Notes: generated by a model not told the origin, from the sequence alone. A DNA stretch of 64,000 nucleotides from Clostridia bacterium (GCA_004347685.1 SLTJ01000048.1:38773-102772), one strand, 5' to 3'. Shown: positions 9,501 to 17,423, numbered from the stretch's first letter. Numbers and translations are program-made.

Positions 9501-10427
9501 GGCCACCGTCCAGGCCAGCTCCTGGATGAGCCCCTGGGGATCGGCTTGCCACTCCTCTATCGTTTTGTAAAAGGAAAGGGCCGGCTGAAAGACGGGTACG
9601 CCGAGCTTTTGCAATACCTCTACCCCGGAGGTAGCCACTCCCTCCTGCAGGAAGTCATTAGTGCGCGCCCTGGCCGCCAGAAAAAAAGCAATCATCTTCA
9701 CCAGCGCGGCGATGCGCGGCCGGCCGTCCGGGGCCAGGAAGTAGTCCTGCACCACCTCGCCTGAACTTCTGGTGCCCAGTTCTACATCCCGAAGGGAGTA
9801 GCAGAAGACCGGCAGCACGTTAAGCCTGCGTCTTTCCAAAGCAGAGATAAGGGCGTCTTCCACCGCCAGGTTGCGGTTGACCCACTGGTTGCGGGCCAAA
9901 AGGAGGCCCACCGTGGGCGCCGGCCGCGGCCGGTACCAGGAGAAGTATTCTTCCACACTGGAAAAGGGAGCGGGTGCCCGCGGGTGGTAAATCCCCTCCC
10001 AGGGGTAAACCACCGCCTCTTCTACCGGGAGGTCCTCCCCCAGCACCTCCGCCGCCAGGTAGCGCAGCAGGCGGGTGAAATTGTCCTCGCCGTTCTGCAC
10101 CACGTACTGGTGACAGCGCCGCACCACTTCCGGCGCTACCGTGGACTTCAGCCAGAAGGCCGGGTCGTGGGCCAGGCACACCAGGGGGCGGTTGGCTTCC
10201 CGCGCCGCTCTCTCCAGTTCCTCCCAGATGTTCTCCCCCGTTGACCGGTAGAAAAAAACCAGGTCGGCCGCCGCCAGGTCGGCCAGGGCTGCGGCCAGAT
10301 CTTCCTTCCCCTCCTCCAGGAAGCGGGCCGAATAAACCTTGACCGCCAGGCTATCCTTCACCCTGGCTGCTGCGTGGCGCAGGGTTGTGGCATAGGAATG
10401 CCACACTACTGCCGTAATCCGTTTCAC
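6558..10427 (-). CDS. cobN: CobN/magnesium-chelatase H-type subunit
   Basis: This is a 1289-residue large subunit of the CobN/BchH family, which inserts cobalt (or Mg) into a tetrapyrrole with AAA+ partner proteins. Family blocks include FILHNNPCASVEGTVGG near residue 370, HVGTHGNLEFLPGKGVGLS near 575, and a C-terminal SDEHDLFGCCCYFGTHGGL. The length fits CobN better than BchH. The GTG start at 10427 has GAGGGG 5 nt upstream; a longer frame to 10517 would run through the leader terminator. No AAA+ partner (CobS/CobT or ChlI/ChlD) lies nearby. CobN-like proteins beside FecBCD importers are common in anaerobes, and their exact metal is often unproven. Confidence 0.9.
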   Translation of the reverse strand: MKRITAVVWHSYATTLRHAAARVKDSLAVKVYSARFLEEGKEDLAAALADLAAADLVFFYRSTGENIWEELERAAREANRPLVCLAHDPAFWLKSTVAPEVVRRCHQYVVQNGEDNFTRLLRYLAAEVLGEDLPVEEAVVYPWEGIYHPRAPAPFSSVEEYFSWYRPRPAPTVGLLLARNQWVNRNLAVEDALISALERRRLNVLPVFCYSLRDVELGTRSSGEVVQDYFLAPDGRPRIAALVKMIAFFLAARARTNDFLQEGVATSGVEVLQKLGVPVFQPALSFYKTIEEWQADPQGLIQELAWTVAMPEFEGVIEPLFLGAARREGEIEVRQPVAERVERLADRVAAWTRLAQKDPAERRVAFILHNNPCASVEGTVGGGANLDTLESVARVLRRMREAGYRVHPPASGKELITTIMERKAISEFRWTTTAEMVSRGGALKLVPVEEYLRWFDTFSPWVREQLIQAWGYPPGEAREGVPVAMVHEGRIVVTGVSFGHAVVCVQPKRGCAGARCDGQVCKILHDPDIPPPHQYLATYRYLEEDFGADVVVHVGTHGNLEFLPGKGVGLSADCYPDLAIGTLPHLYIYNADNPPEGTIAKRRSYAALVDHMQTVLTAGGLYGDLAELERYLEEYEKARVADPARAHKLEHLIIKEIKRANLDGEIPIEGGHRSFPLAAARAHEVLSRLRNTRVQDGQHILGEIPRGRRRAEMIGAILRFDAGQEISLRRTVTGLMGVELAELLAHQERFSSRHGKSYGALLEKTDAAATLFIEHFLDGREINEHLARQALGEDFFCPHLLPELNRVRSRVADLDSRLEASREIEALMTGLDGRYIPAGPSGLITRGRDDVLPTGRNFYSLDPHRVPTRAAWEVGKGLAEKVLAKHLAEEGRYPENIAIYWMANDIMWADGEGLGQMLYLLGVKPRWLPNGRVGGVEVIPLHELGRPRVDLTVRVSGILRDNFPNCVELLDQAIQTVAQLDEPPEQNYVRQHALARLGGQNDQEAWRDATLRIFASRPGTYQAGVNLAVYASAWKEEKDLADIFIYWNGYAYGKGVYGREAFGQLQASLATVDVTYNKVVSDEHDLFGCCCYFGTHGGLTAAARAASGKEVKTYYGDTREPEHVEVRTLAEEIRRVVRTKLLNPKWIEGQKRHGYKGAADISKRVGRVYGWEASTREVDDWIFDDITKTFIMDEENRRFFAEHNPWALEEIARRLLEAAQRGLWQADPEVLAGLKEYYLEIEGWLEEKMDGTQGDFQGGAIDILTTAEVSRWGARMEEVKAKIAGGKKN

Positions 10428-10450
10428 CAAATCCCCTCCTCGGGCGAGAA

Positions 10451-10482
10451 TAAAAAAGACCACGGAAAAGACCTCCGTGGTC
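10451..10482 (-). terminator. Terminator in the cobN leader
   Basis: GACCACGGA (10458-10466) and TCCGTGGTC (10474-10482) form a perfect 9-bp stem with a 7-nt loop. On the minus strand it is followed by TTTTTTATT. It lies only about 25 nt upstream of the cobN start, so it must be bypassed for expression. Its 5' arm plus flank (CCTCCGTGGTC on the plus strand) is repeated with one mismatch at 10552-10562, which allows a competing structure. Confidence 0.85.
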
Positions 10483-10504
10483 TTGAAAATCCTTAATAAC
10501 CTCG

Positions 10505-10620
10505 GCACGTCCCACACGGCCGGCTACATGCCGGTCGTGGCCCCTAGGCAACCTCCATGGTCACCCTGCATCCCGATCTGCCCCTTGGGGCCTAGTTTTG
10601 ACCTATGGGGACGGCGGCTC
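10505..10620 (-). promoter_or_regulatory. Structured leader RNA of cobN, riboswitch-like, class not recognised
   Basis: Read on the minus strand, an outer stem CGTCCC (10608-10613) with GGGACG (10508-10513) encloses a second long-range stem, CTAGGC (10590-10595) with GCCTAG (10544-10549). A tight GCCCC-AA-GGGGC hairpin lies at about 10580-10591, and a strong 3' hairpin at 10515-10539 (CACG-CCGGC with GCCGG-CGTG, one A-C mismatch). The segment GACCATGGAGG (10552-10562) can pair with the 3' arm of the terminator at 10451-10482. None of the conserved cobalamin, FMN, TPP, SAM or fluoride riboswitch strings is present. The multi-stem design recalls metabolite aptamers, and some residues faintly resemble the Moco RNA, but I cannot assign it. 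Confidence 0.6.
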
Positions 10621-10635
10621 CTTACCACCTATAAT

Positions 10636-10644
10636 TTTATAGCA
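10636..10644 (-). promoter_or_regulatory. Extended -10 promoter for the cobN leader
   Basis: TGCTATAAA on the minus strand is an extended -10 element. The predicted start near 10629 puts the whole structured leader (about 200 nt) in the transcript. No good -35 is seen. Confidence 0.5.
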
Positions 10645-10730
10645 TTCGCCATCAGAAGGCCGACTCCTGCTGGGTGGGAAAATCTCTCCCCGCCCTTCCA
10701 GCTCTCTTTCAACTTCCAGGATGTGCTGCA

Positions 10731-10943
10731 GGGCCCGGCCGGCACCTTGTAATCCACGGCTACCGTATCCACCAGCCCCCGGCGCAGCAGGGCCTCCACC
10801 ACTTCGGGAAAAGAGCCGTTGGTATCCAGTTTCACGTCCAGGCCGATCTCCTTCTTGATCCGGGCCAAAAACTCCGCCAGCCCTGGCTGCAGGGTCGGCT
10901 CACCGCCCGAGATTACCACCCCGTCCAGCAGTTCCCTGTATTG
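10731..10943 (-). pseudogene. Fragment of an NrdG-type radical SAM activase
   Basis: The frame reads LLDGVVISGGEPTLQPGL, then DVKLDTNGSFPEVVEALL, then VDTVAVDYK. This is the middle of an anaerobic ribonucleotide reductase activase-like radical SAM protein (SGGEPT motif, then the LDTNG strand). The N-terminal CxxxCxxC part and the C-terminus are missing. Upstream it is fused in frame to a transposase fragment; downstream it runs into unrelated sequence ahead of the cobN promoter. Confidence 0.7.
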
Positions 10944-11105
10944 GCTGAGCCACGCGCCAGCCGTGTTTTCGTCCAGCAACTCCAGCCACTTGTAGTACAC
11001 CGACTTGTGCAGGCCGTACTTCTGGCAGACCTGCTCCACGGCGAAGTGCTTCTCCTGGACCTCCTCCAGGACCCGCAGCTTGAAGTCCTTGCCGTAGCGT
11101 TTCTA
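10944..11105 (-). pseudogene. IS-element transposase (OrfA, helix-turn-helix) N-terminal fragment
   Basis: YGKDFKLRVLEEVQEKHFAV followed by VCQKYGLHKSVYYKWLELL is the classic helix-turn-helix start of IS3-type OrfA proteins. The codon at the expected start reads TAG, and the rest of the element is gone. It sits exactly where the nikE-like gene loses its C-terminus, so the insertion probably broke that gene before a later deletion. Confidence 0.65.
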
Positions 11106-11114
11106 CGACAGCTA

Positions 11115-11855
11115 TCATTTGTGGCCGTATACGACACATAGGTGGGAGAAAACGCTTGCGGCAGGCCCCTGCTCAACGAGGCGACCTTGATGCAGGACCG
11201 CCACTTCACCGGCCACCCGGGAAACCAGCTCCAGGTCATGGGAGATAAGAAGATATGCCAGCCTCATCTTGTTTTGGATTTGCTTCAAAAGCTGGAAGAC
11301 CTGGGCCTGAACGGAAACGTCCAGAGCGGAAGTCGGCTCATCCAGTACCAACAGCGAAGGCCCCAGGCTCAGGGCGCGGGCGATGACGACGCGCTGGTTC
11401 TGACCGCCGCTCATTTCCCAGGGGTAACGGGAATAAAATTCCGGCCCGAGACCGACCATCGCCAACAACTCTCCCACACGTTCCCGCACGTGCCTCCCCC
11501 GTACCAAACGGTGTACGAGCAGAGGTTCCGCCAGGATTTCGCCGATCCGCATGCGCGGGTTGAGCGCCCCTTCAGGGTTCTGAAAAATGATCTGTATCTT
11601 GCGCCGGAGGTAAAAGGCTTCTCTTCCGTTCGCTTTAAAAATGTCCCGTCCCTCGAAAAGAACACGGCCATCAGTAGGGCGCAACAGTCCGGCTACCAGG
11701 CGGCCAACAGTACTTTTCCCGGCGCCGCTTTCGCCCACCAGTCCAAATGTAGAGCCGGCTTCGATGGCAAAGGAAACGCCGTCAACCGCCTTTACTAGCC
11801 GTCGCCCCCACCAACCGTCACGAAAATACTTTCTAAGGTTTTCTACCTGAAGCAC
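11115..11855 (-). pseudogene. Oligopeptide/nickel ABC ATPase (NikE/DppF type), C-terminally truncated
   Basis: The ATPase domain is complete: Walker A GESGAGKST near residue 40, signature MSGGQNQRVVIARAL near 150, Walker B LLVLDEPTSALD near 170. The normal C-terminal tail after VEQGPAASVF (the PYT-type motif and substrate-specific end) is replaced by ten unrelated residues from an insertion-sequence end. Family members run to 260-330 residues; this one has 246. It overlaps the upstream ATPase gene by 13 bp. ATP hydrolysis could survive, so loss of function is likely but not certain. Confidence 0.75.
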
Positions 11856-12781
11856 CTATGACACCTCACGAAGTATCCCTCGCTTATTTCAACGAACGGC
11901 GGGTCCTCTCGCGCGCAGACCGGTCTGGCCTGCCCGCAACGTGGTTGAAAGCGGCAACCCCGCGAAAGGGAAGTGAGCACGGGTGCCATGCCAGGGATCG
12001 GCTTTAACCCGCGGGCCGGATGGGAGGCAAAGAGGCCACGGGTGTAGGGGTGGCGGGGGAGAGAAAAAAGGTCCTCTGCCAGGCCGTATTCCACCACCTG
12101 GCCCGCGTAAAGCACGGCGACTCTCTCCGCCAGATACCGCGCGGCGGCAAGATCGTGGGTGATCAGGATGAAAGCCCGCTGCCCGGCCGTAATGTCCTGA
12201 AGAAGTTGCACTATTTGTGACCTCAGAGACCAATCCAATCCCTTGGTCGGCTCGTCGGCGATGAGGAGGCGGGGTGCCAGGGCCAGGCCCAGGGAAAGCA
12301 GTAACCGCTGCTGCATGCCTCCGCTGAGCTGGTGCGGGTAGCTTGAGGCGGCCCGCTCCGGAAGCCCCACCCTTGCCAGGAGTTCCGCCACCTTCCCTTG
12401 GGCCAGGCGTTTGGCAAGACGCCCGCGGCGGAGCACCGCTTCCCGCACCTGGTATCCCCCGGTTAAAACAGGGTTCAGAGCCGAAGCGGGGTTCTGCATT
12501 ACCAGGGCGATCTCGCTTCCCCGGAAGCGACGCATCTCCTCAGGCGAAAGGGCGAGAAGGTTGGTTCCCCGATACCAGATCTCCCCCCGGACCCGGGCCT
12601 GAGCTGGAAGGAGGCGCAAAATAGCCCCGGCAAGCACGCTTTTGCCCGAGCCGGTCTCCCCGATGAGCGCCAGCCGCTCCTCCTCCCCCAGCTCCAGGCT
12701 GACGCCGCTTAAGGCGTAAACCGTTCCTTCCGGAAGCGGGAAATCGACCGACAGTTCTCTAATCACGAGCAGGGACATCAT
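11843..12781 (-). CDS. Oligopeptide/nickel ABC transporter ATP-binding protein (NikD/DppD type)
   Basis: This 312-residue ATPase has Walker A GETGSGKS near residue 40, the signature LSGGMQQRLLLSLGLAL near 158, and Walker B LLIADEPTKGLD near 180. The family-specific C-terminal tail is present: HPYTRGLFASHP, then CRFQPRCGQARPVC, a Cys-rich segment typical of the group. It is the first of two paired ATPases in the operon and is intact. The substrate (Ni, a metallophore or peptide) cannot be read from the ATPase. Confidence 0.85.
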   Translation of the reverse strand: MMSLLVIRELSVDFPLPEGTVYALSGVSLELGEEERLALIGETGSGKSVLAGAILRLLPAQARVRGEIWYRGTNLLALSPEEMRRFRGSEIALVMQNPASALNPVLTGGYQVREAVLRRGRLAKRLAQGKVAELLARVGLPERAASSYPHQLSGGMQQRLLLSLGLALAPRLLIADEPTKGLDWSLRSQIVQLLQDITAGQRAFILITHDLAAARYLAERVAVLYAGQVVEYGLAEDLFSLPRHPYTRGLFASHPARGLKPIPGMAPVLTSLSRGCRFQPRCGQARPVCAREDPPFVEISEGYFVRCHRCFR

Positions 12782-12825
12782 TTCACCTCTTACCAGATGC
12801 GCAACGCCAATCCTCTCCTGACCGA

Positions 12826-13707
12826 TTAAAAAGTGAATCTACTTCTCCTCCGCGGATCGAGGGCGTCCCGCAAACCGTTACCCACCAGGTTAAAGGCCAG
12901 CACCGTTAAAAAAACCATCAGCCCGGGAGCAACCATCTGGAGCGGGTAGGTGCGCATCGAGGAGCGGGCGGCGTTCAGCATGGCTCCCCATTCCGGCGTT
13001 GGGGGCTGAACGCCAAGGCCCAGAAAGCTCAACCCGGCCACTGCCAGGATGGCGTGCGGGATGTGGAGAGTGGCCAGCACCACCACCGGCCCGAGCGCGT
13101 GTGGCAGGATGTGCCGGACCATGATCCGCCAGTGGCTGAAACCCAGGGCCCGGGCGGCTTGGACGAACTCCCTTTCCTTAAGGGACAAGACGCTTCCACG
13201 GACCAGGCGGGCAAAAGGCACCCAGCCCATGACCACCAGCGCCAGGACGGTATGCTTCAGCCCCGGCCCTAAAACTCCCACTACGGCCAAAACAAAGACA
13301 ATGTTCGGGAGGCCCATGAAAATATCTGTAAGGCGCATCAGGACCTCATCCAAAAGGCCGCCGTAGTAACCAGCCACCAGGCCGATAAACATACCCAAAA
13401 TAGCTGCCAACCCCCCGACGAAAAAGCCCACAGCAAGAGAGATGCGCGCCCCAAAAAGCACCCGGCTCAAAAGGCAACGCCCCATCTCGTCTGTTCCTAG
13501 CGGATATTCCCCGCCAGGTGGAAGAAGAGCGCGAGCCAGGTCCTGCCGCACCGGGTCGTGGGGCGCCAACCAGGGCGCAAAGAGTGCGACGAACACCAGC
13601 AGGATAACCAATATCCCGCCGGCGAAGGCCGCACGGTCCCGGGTAATTGCCGACCACAGTTCTCCCCGGTGAAACGAGACATGGGGTGTAATCACCGTCT
13701 CACTCAT
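12826..13707 (-). CDS. Oligopeptide/nickel ABC permease (NikC/DppC type)
   Basis: This 293-residue membrane protein starts with a short cytoplasmic segment and a first helix before the extracytoplasmic APHDPVRQDLARALLPPG region and the GTDEMGRCLLSRVLFGARISL motif characteristic of DppC/NikC. The EAA loop region RALGFSHWRIMVRHILPHA is present. ATG at 13707 overlaps the stop of the upstream permease gene (13700) and is preferred to a start at 13812 inside that gene. Intact. Confidence 0.85.
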   Translation of the reverse strand: MSETVITPHVSFHRGELWSAITRDRAAFAGGILVILLVFVALFAPWLAPHDPVRQDLARALLPPGGEYPLGTDEMGRCLLSRVLFGARISLAVGFFVGGLAAILGMFIGLVAGYYGGLLDEVLMRLTDIFMGLPNIVFVLAVVGVLGPGLKHTVLALVVMGWVPFARLVRGSVLSLKEREFVQAARALGFSHWRIMVRHILPHALGPVVVLATLHIPHAILAVAGLSFLGLGVQPPTPEWGAMLNAARSSMRTYPLQMVAPGLMVFLTVLAFNLVGNGLRDALDPRRRSRFTF

Positions 13708-14653
13708 TGCCCTTTGCTCCCCCGTACCGGATGCGCGGGTCCAAAAACGTGTACGAAATATCGACCAGCAGATTAACCCCGGCAAAGCAAAAAGCAAGAA
13801 AGAGAACCACACCCTGTAAGAGGGGGAGATCGCGGGAGGCGATGGCTTCTACCATCAACTGCCCCACCCCGGCGCGGCCGAAAACATTCTCCACGATGAC
13901 CGTACCCCCGACCAAGTGGTTAAGCTGCAGGCCCAGCACCGTAAATACCGGGATCAGGGCGTTGCGCAAGGCGTGGCGCCAAAGCACCTCCCCTTCACCC
14001 AGGCCCTTAGTGCGCGCCATGGTGATGTAATCCTGCGCCAGCACCTCCAGGAGGCTCGCCCGGACGAGACGCGTGCTGACGGCAGCCATTCCCGCACCGA
14101 GGGTAAAGGCGGGAAGAACAAGGTGGGCCAAGCCGCCGCTCCCTGCCACGGGCAAAAGGTCCAGGGTCAGGGAGAAGATCAGAATCAGCAGCAGCCCCAG
14201 CCAGAAATTAGGCATGGCCACGCCGATCAGGGAGCCGGTCATGAGCAGGTTATCCCACCAGGAACCGGGGCGCCGCGCGCAGGCGATCCCCAGCGGCACG
14301 GCGGTCAGCGCGGCGAAGAAAAAGGCGGCTACCGCCAGCTCGAGCGTGGCTGGCACGCGGGCCAGGATCTCCGCGGCCACCGGCCGCCCGGTGACGAACG
14401 AATACCCAAGGTCGCCCCGGGCCACGCGGCCAAGCCACCAGGCATACTGTTGCGGGAAAGGGAGATCTTCGCCGATCTCCCGCCGCAACGTGGCCAATTC
14501 CTTGGCTGAGAGGTCGTCATAACCCCAGCGGTAAATGGCTACCAGCCGGGCGCGCTCCCCGGGGAGGAGGTACATTAAAGTGAAGGTAAGTACCGATACC
14601 CCCCAAAGGACAAAGACGAGCAAGCAGATCCGGCGCAACAGGTAAGTGAACAT
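13700..14653 (-). CDS. Oligopeptide/nickel ABC permease (NikB/DppB type)
   Basis: This 317-residue DppB-like permease starts with a first helix followed by an extracytoplasmic loop with PGERARL and the segment LPFPQQYAWWLGRVARGDLG, typical of the family. The EAA loop is ARTKGLGEGEVLWRHALRNA, and the C-terminal VDISYTFLDPRIRYG end is complete. It overlaps the next permease gene by 8 bp. The operon's binding-protein gene, immediately upstream, is broken. Confidence 0.85.
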   Translation of the reverse strand: MFTYLLRRICLLVFVLWGVSVLTFTLMYLLPGERARLVAIYRWGYDDLSAKELATLRREIGEDLPFPQQYAWWLGRVARGDLGYSFVTGRPVAAEILARVPATLELAVAAFFFAALTAVPLGIACARRPGSWWDNLLMTGSLIGVAMPNFWLGLLLILIFSLTLDLLPVAGSGGLAHLVLPAFTLGAGMAAVSTRLVRASLLEVLAQDYITMARTKGLGEGEVLWRHALRNALIPVFTVLGLQLNHLVGGTVIVENVFGRAGVGQLMVEAIASRDLPLLQGVVLFLAFCFAGVNLLVDISYTFLDPRIRYGGAKGNE

Positions 14654-14720
14654 GGGTCCTACCCGCCTCGCTTTTTTGCGGTCACCGGGAGCCTTCGCTA
14701 CCGCAAGGCCAGGCTTTCCG

Positions 14721-16005
14721 CTACTTTTCCACCGTCATCTCCGGGTTGGTATGCAAGTCATGGGCGTTCGGGTTAAAGCGAAATCCCTTGACGTATGCGC
14801 GCCTGCCGACCGCGACCTTATAGCAGGCCAAGTTAATCACTGGGGTATCTCTGGTAACGATCTCCTGGATTTGCCGGTAGATACCGTAACGCTTTTCCAG
14901 ATCGGCGGTCACGGCAGCTTCTGCGAGCAACTTGTCTACGGCGGCATTGCTATACCCGGCCACGTTCTGGCTTCCCCCGCTGCCGTAAACATTCAAGAGG
15001 TATTTATAGGGGTTGCTGGTCTGGAAGGTGGCCAGAACCATATCCCAGTCACCCCGCTTTACCCGGTCGTAAATGGCTCCGTACTCAAGGATCTGGACTT
15101 GTGCCTCAATCCCGACTTCCCTAAACTGGGCCTGCAGGGCCTCGGCCATCGGCGGCATCCCGGGCCGCGAAGCCCAAGTCATGATGGTGATGGCGAAGGG
15201 GATCCCGTCTTTTTCCCGAACGCCGTCGCCGTTTTTGTCTACCCAGCCCGCTTCGCTCAGGAGGGTGCGGGCTTTATCCGGGTCATATTGGTAAATGCTT
15301 TCGATATCTTGGTTTCGCCATGGTGTACCGGGCATGAACGGGCCGATGGCGGGCTCACCACTCCCGTGTAAAACGCTCCGCACAATACCGGACCGATCGA
15401 TGGCGTAGTTCAGCGCCTGGCGGACCTTAGGATCGCGGAAAGGCTCGCGGCTCATATTCATCTCCAGCCGATAAATCCGCGGCACGGGATAAAGTTCGAT
15501 CTCAACTCCGGGGACTTTCTGCAACCTTTCTATTTCTGCGTAGGGAAGATCAAAGGTAAAGTCAATTTCACCCTTTTCAAGGGCCAGGGTCCTGGTGTTT
15601 GCATCGGGGATGGGCCGGAAGACCATCCTGTCCAACCCCGCCGGCTTGCCCCAGTAGCCGGGGTTCTTCTCCACGGTAATGGACCACTTCAGATGCGGTC
15701 AAAGAGCTGCCGTCGTGGAACCTAACGCCTTCTCGGAGAACCAGCTCCCAGGTGGTCGGTGCGACCTGCTGCCAATTCACCGCCAGCAGGGGTTTTAACT
15801 GGTAATTTGCGTCCATCTCCAGGAGCGTTTCGGCAATGTGAGTTTTTTCCACAAGCAAGAAACCGCTGTCCAGCGTGCGGATGGCGTCGCGGTCGCCTAC
15901 CACGAGAACCCGTTCGGTCCCTTTTCCACCTTGGTTCTTTTCTCCCGCCTCGGGCCCTTTCTGTCCGCACCCCGCCAGAATGAGCCCGCACAGGGCAACG
16001 GTGGC
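14721..16005 (-). pseudogene. Nickel/peptide ABC substrate-binding lipoprotein, internally deleted
   Basis: Two frames belong to one gene. The 5' part has lipobox LILAGC followed by an SBP_bac_5 start (ETLLEMDANYQLKPLLA, WELVLREGVRFHDGSSLTA). The 3' part begins ITVEKNPGYWGKPAGLDRM and runs to a normal end. About 100 residues are missing between them, and the frame changes at the junction near 15682-15692, within GTGGTC. The signal peptide has no start codon; the codon just before it is TAG. The receptor is therefore lost twice over. Confidence 0.85.
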
Positions 16006-16305
16006 CTATCTCGCCCGGTCGGCGGGGAGAATAATCGACAAGGGCCCGCCCGTTCGGCCTCAATACCCGGTGCCACTCGGCGAGGGTTTGCTCCGGTAAG
16101 ACTAACGTCCAGAGCACGTGCCTGGCAACCACTAAGTCGAAAGAAGCGTCGGGAAAAGGGAGGTTTTCGATCTCCCCTTCGACAAAAGTGATCTCCAGCC
16201 CCGCCTTCTGGGCCTTTTCTCTTGCCTGGTCGAGCATGGTAACCGACCAGTCGATCCCCGTTACGCGGTGCCCTAGCTCGGCCAGGATTAAAGCCACGAC
16301 GGCTC
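16006..16305 (-). pseudogene. Class I SAM-dependent methyltransferase fragment
   Basis: The frame reads GVGAVVALILAELGHRVTGI, then FVEGEIENLPFPDASFDLV, then WHRVLRPNGRALVDYSP. These are the post-motif-I helix, the acidic ligand strand and motif IV-VI regions of a methyltransferase_11 protein. The segment begins inside the glycine loop (motif I) and stops before the C-terminal subdomain. Its 5' side is fused to a lipoprotein gene start and its 3' side to the binding-protein pseudogene. Confidence 0.75.
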
Positions 16306-16540
16306 CGACGCCGTTTCGGTAGCGCACCCGCCGGAGAAGATGGTCAAAAGTGATAGGGCGGTCACGAAAAAGCAAACCATAAGTACCTTTGAGCGCAAAT
16401 TATCATCACTCCGCATGTTAATAATGCTGGTTTCCCCAGTCCTGCCGACACCGGCCGCCTCTAGGGCTTCGGTCCGGCTGCCCCGGCCCCCTCCCGGCGA
16501 CCAGGAGGTGGGCTTATCCATCTTGATAAAAGTGGTCCAG
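16306..16540 (-). repeat. Second copy of the leader and signal peptide of the binding protein at 450-1529
   Basis: About 230 bp closely match 1432-1668 (near-identical, few substitutions), in the same orientation. They include the GGAGTGATGATAAT-TTG start region and the signal peptide MRSKVLMVCFFVTALSLL ending in SGGCATET. The copy stops at a short shared string (GGCGxCGGAGCCGTC), where it becomes the methyltransferase fragment. The riboswitch and terminator of the first copy are not included. This is a chimeric gene start. Confidence 0.85.
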
Positions 16541-16615
16541 TGACCGCCCGGCCCTCCGAACAAAATCAAGATCTTCATCCAAAGTCCTGAACAAAACAGG
16601 CCTGGACGGCAGTCC

Positions 16616-17356
16616 TCAGACCTGCACCGCCACCCCTGCCTCCCGGAGAAAGGCGGCCGCCTGCCTGACCTGCTCGGCGGAGGCGGCAGGTACGTTTCCT
16701 AGGGGGTATTCCCAGCCCAGTTCCTCCCATTTTTTTACCCCCAGGCGGTGGTAAGGGAGGATTTGCACGGCTACGGCCCGGGGGAGGCCGGCCATGACAC
16801 CAGCCAACTCTTGGAGATCAGCCGGGCTGTCATTGACGGTGGGCAGCAACACATAGCGGATCTTCAAGGCCACCGGACTGGCGGCTACCTGCCGCAGGTT
16901 GGCCAGGATGGCCGCGTTGTCGCAGCCGGTAAGTGCCCGGTGCTTGTCCGGGTTGATGACCTTCAGGGAGAAAAGTACCAGGTCGGTATGGGGCAGGATT
17001 TCCTCCAGGTGACCCCGGCGGCAGTAACCCGAGGTATCCAGGGCCCGGTGGATGTGTTCTCGACCGCAGGCCGCGAGCAGCGCCGCCACAAACTTGTATT
17101 GTAGTAAAGGCTCGCCTCCGGAAACGGTCACCCCGCCGCCGGAGAGGCGGAAATAGGTCTGATAGGGGAGGATTTCCGGCAACACTTGCGCCACGGTAAC
17201 CCGGCGGCCCCGGAGCAGCCAGGTATCGGGGTTGTGGCAAAACCCGCAACGCATGGGACACCCGCTCAGGAAAACCACTACCCGGAGGCCCCCGTTATCC
17301 AGGGTGCCCATGGTTTCAATGGAGTGCAGGTAACCCCCTACTTCCTCCCCAACCAC
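16616..17356 (-). CDS. pflA: Pyruvate formate-lyase activating enzyme
   Basis: This radical SAM enzyme installs the glycyl radical in PflB. The iron-sulfur motif is CPMRCGFC (CX3CX2C), followed by HNPDTW and, near residue 90, the SGGGVTVSGGEPLLQ region. Length 246 matches the family. GTG at 17356 is chosen because it leaves the usual 20-residue lead to the substrate-binding strand GTLDNGGLRVVVFLSGC and has AGGAAG upstream. Longer starts would overlap pflB (stop at 17424). It is the second gene of the pflBA unit. Confidence 0.9.
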   Translation of the reverse strand: MVGEEVGGYLHSIETMGTLDNGGLRVVVFLSGCPMRCGFCHNPDTWLLRGRRVTVAQVLPEILPYQTYFRLSGGGVTVSGGEPLLQYKFVAALLAACGREHIHRALDTSGYCRRGHLEEILPHTDLVLFSLKVINPDKHRALTGCDNAAILANLRQVAASPVALKIRYVLLPTVNDSPADLQELAGVMAGLPRAVAVQILPYHRLGVKKWEELGWEYPLGNVPAASAEQVRQAAAFLREAGVAVQV

Positions 17357-17423
17357 CGTCTTCCTGTACCTCCCGGCCGGACCGGTCTCCGTATGCAGGC
17401 CGGCGAATCCCGAAACTACGCCC

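Noticed and set aside
6768..9764. Long plus-strand frames opposite cobN (up to 446 codons)
   Set aside because: They are antisense shadows caused by high GC at third positions; no family motifs or ribosome sites.
10505..10620. Second cobalamin, FMN or Moco riboswitch
   Set aside because: The conserved B12 box and FMN core strings are absent, and the resemblance to the Moco RNA is too weak by eye to name it.
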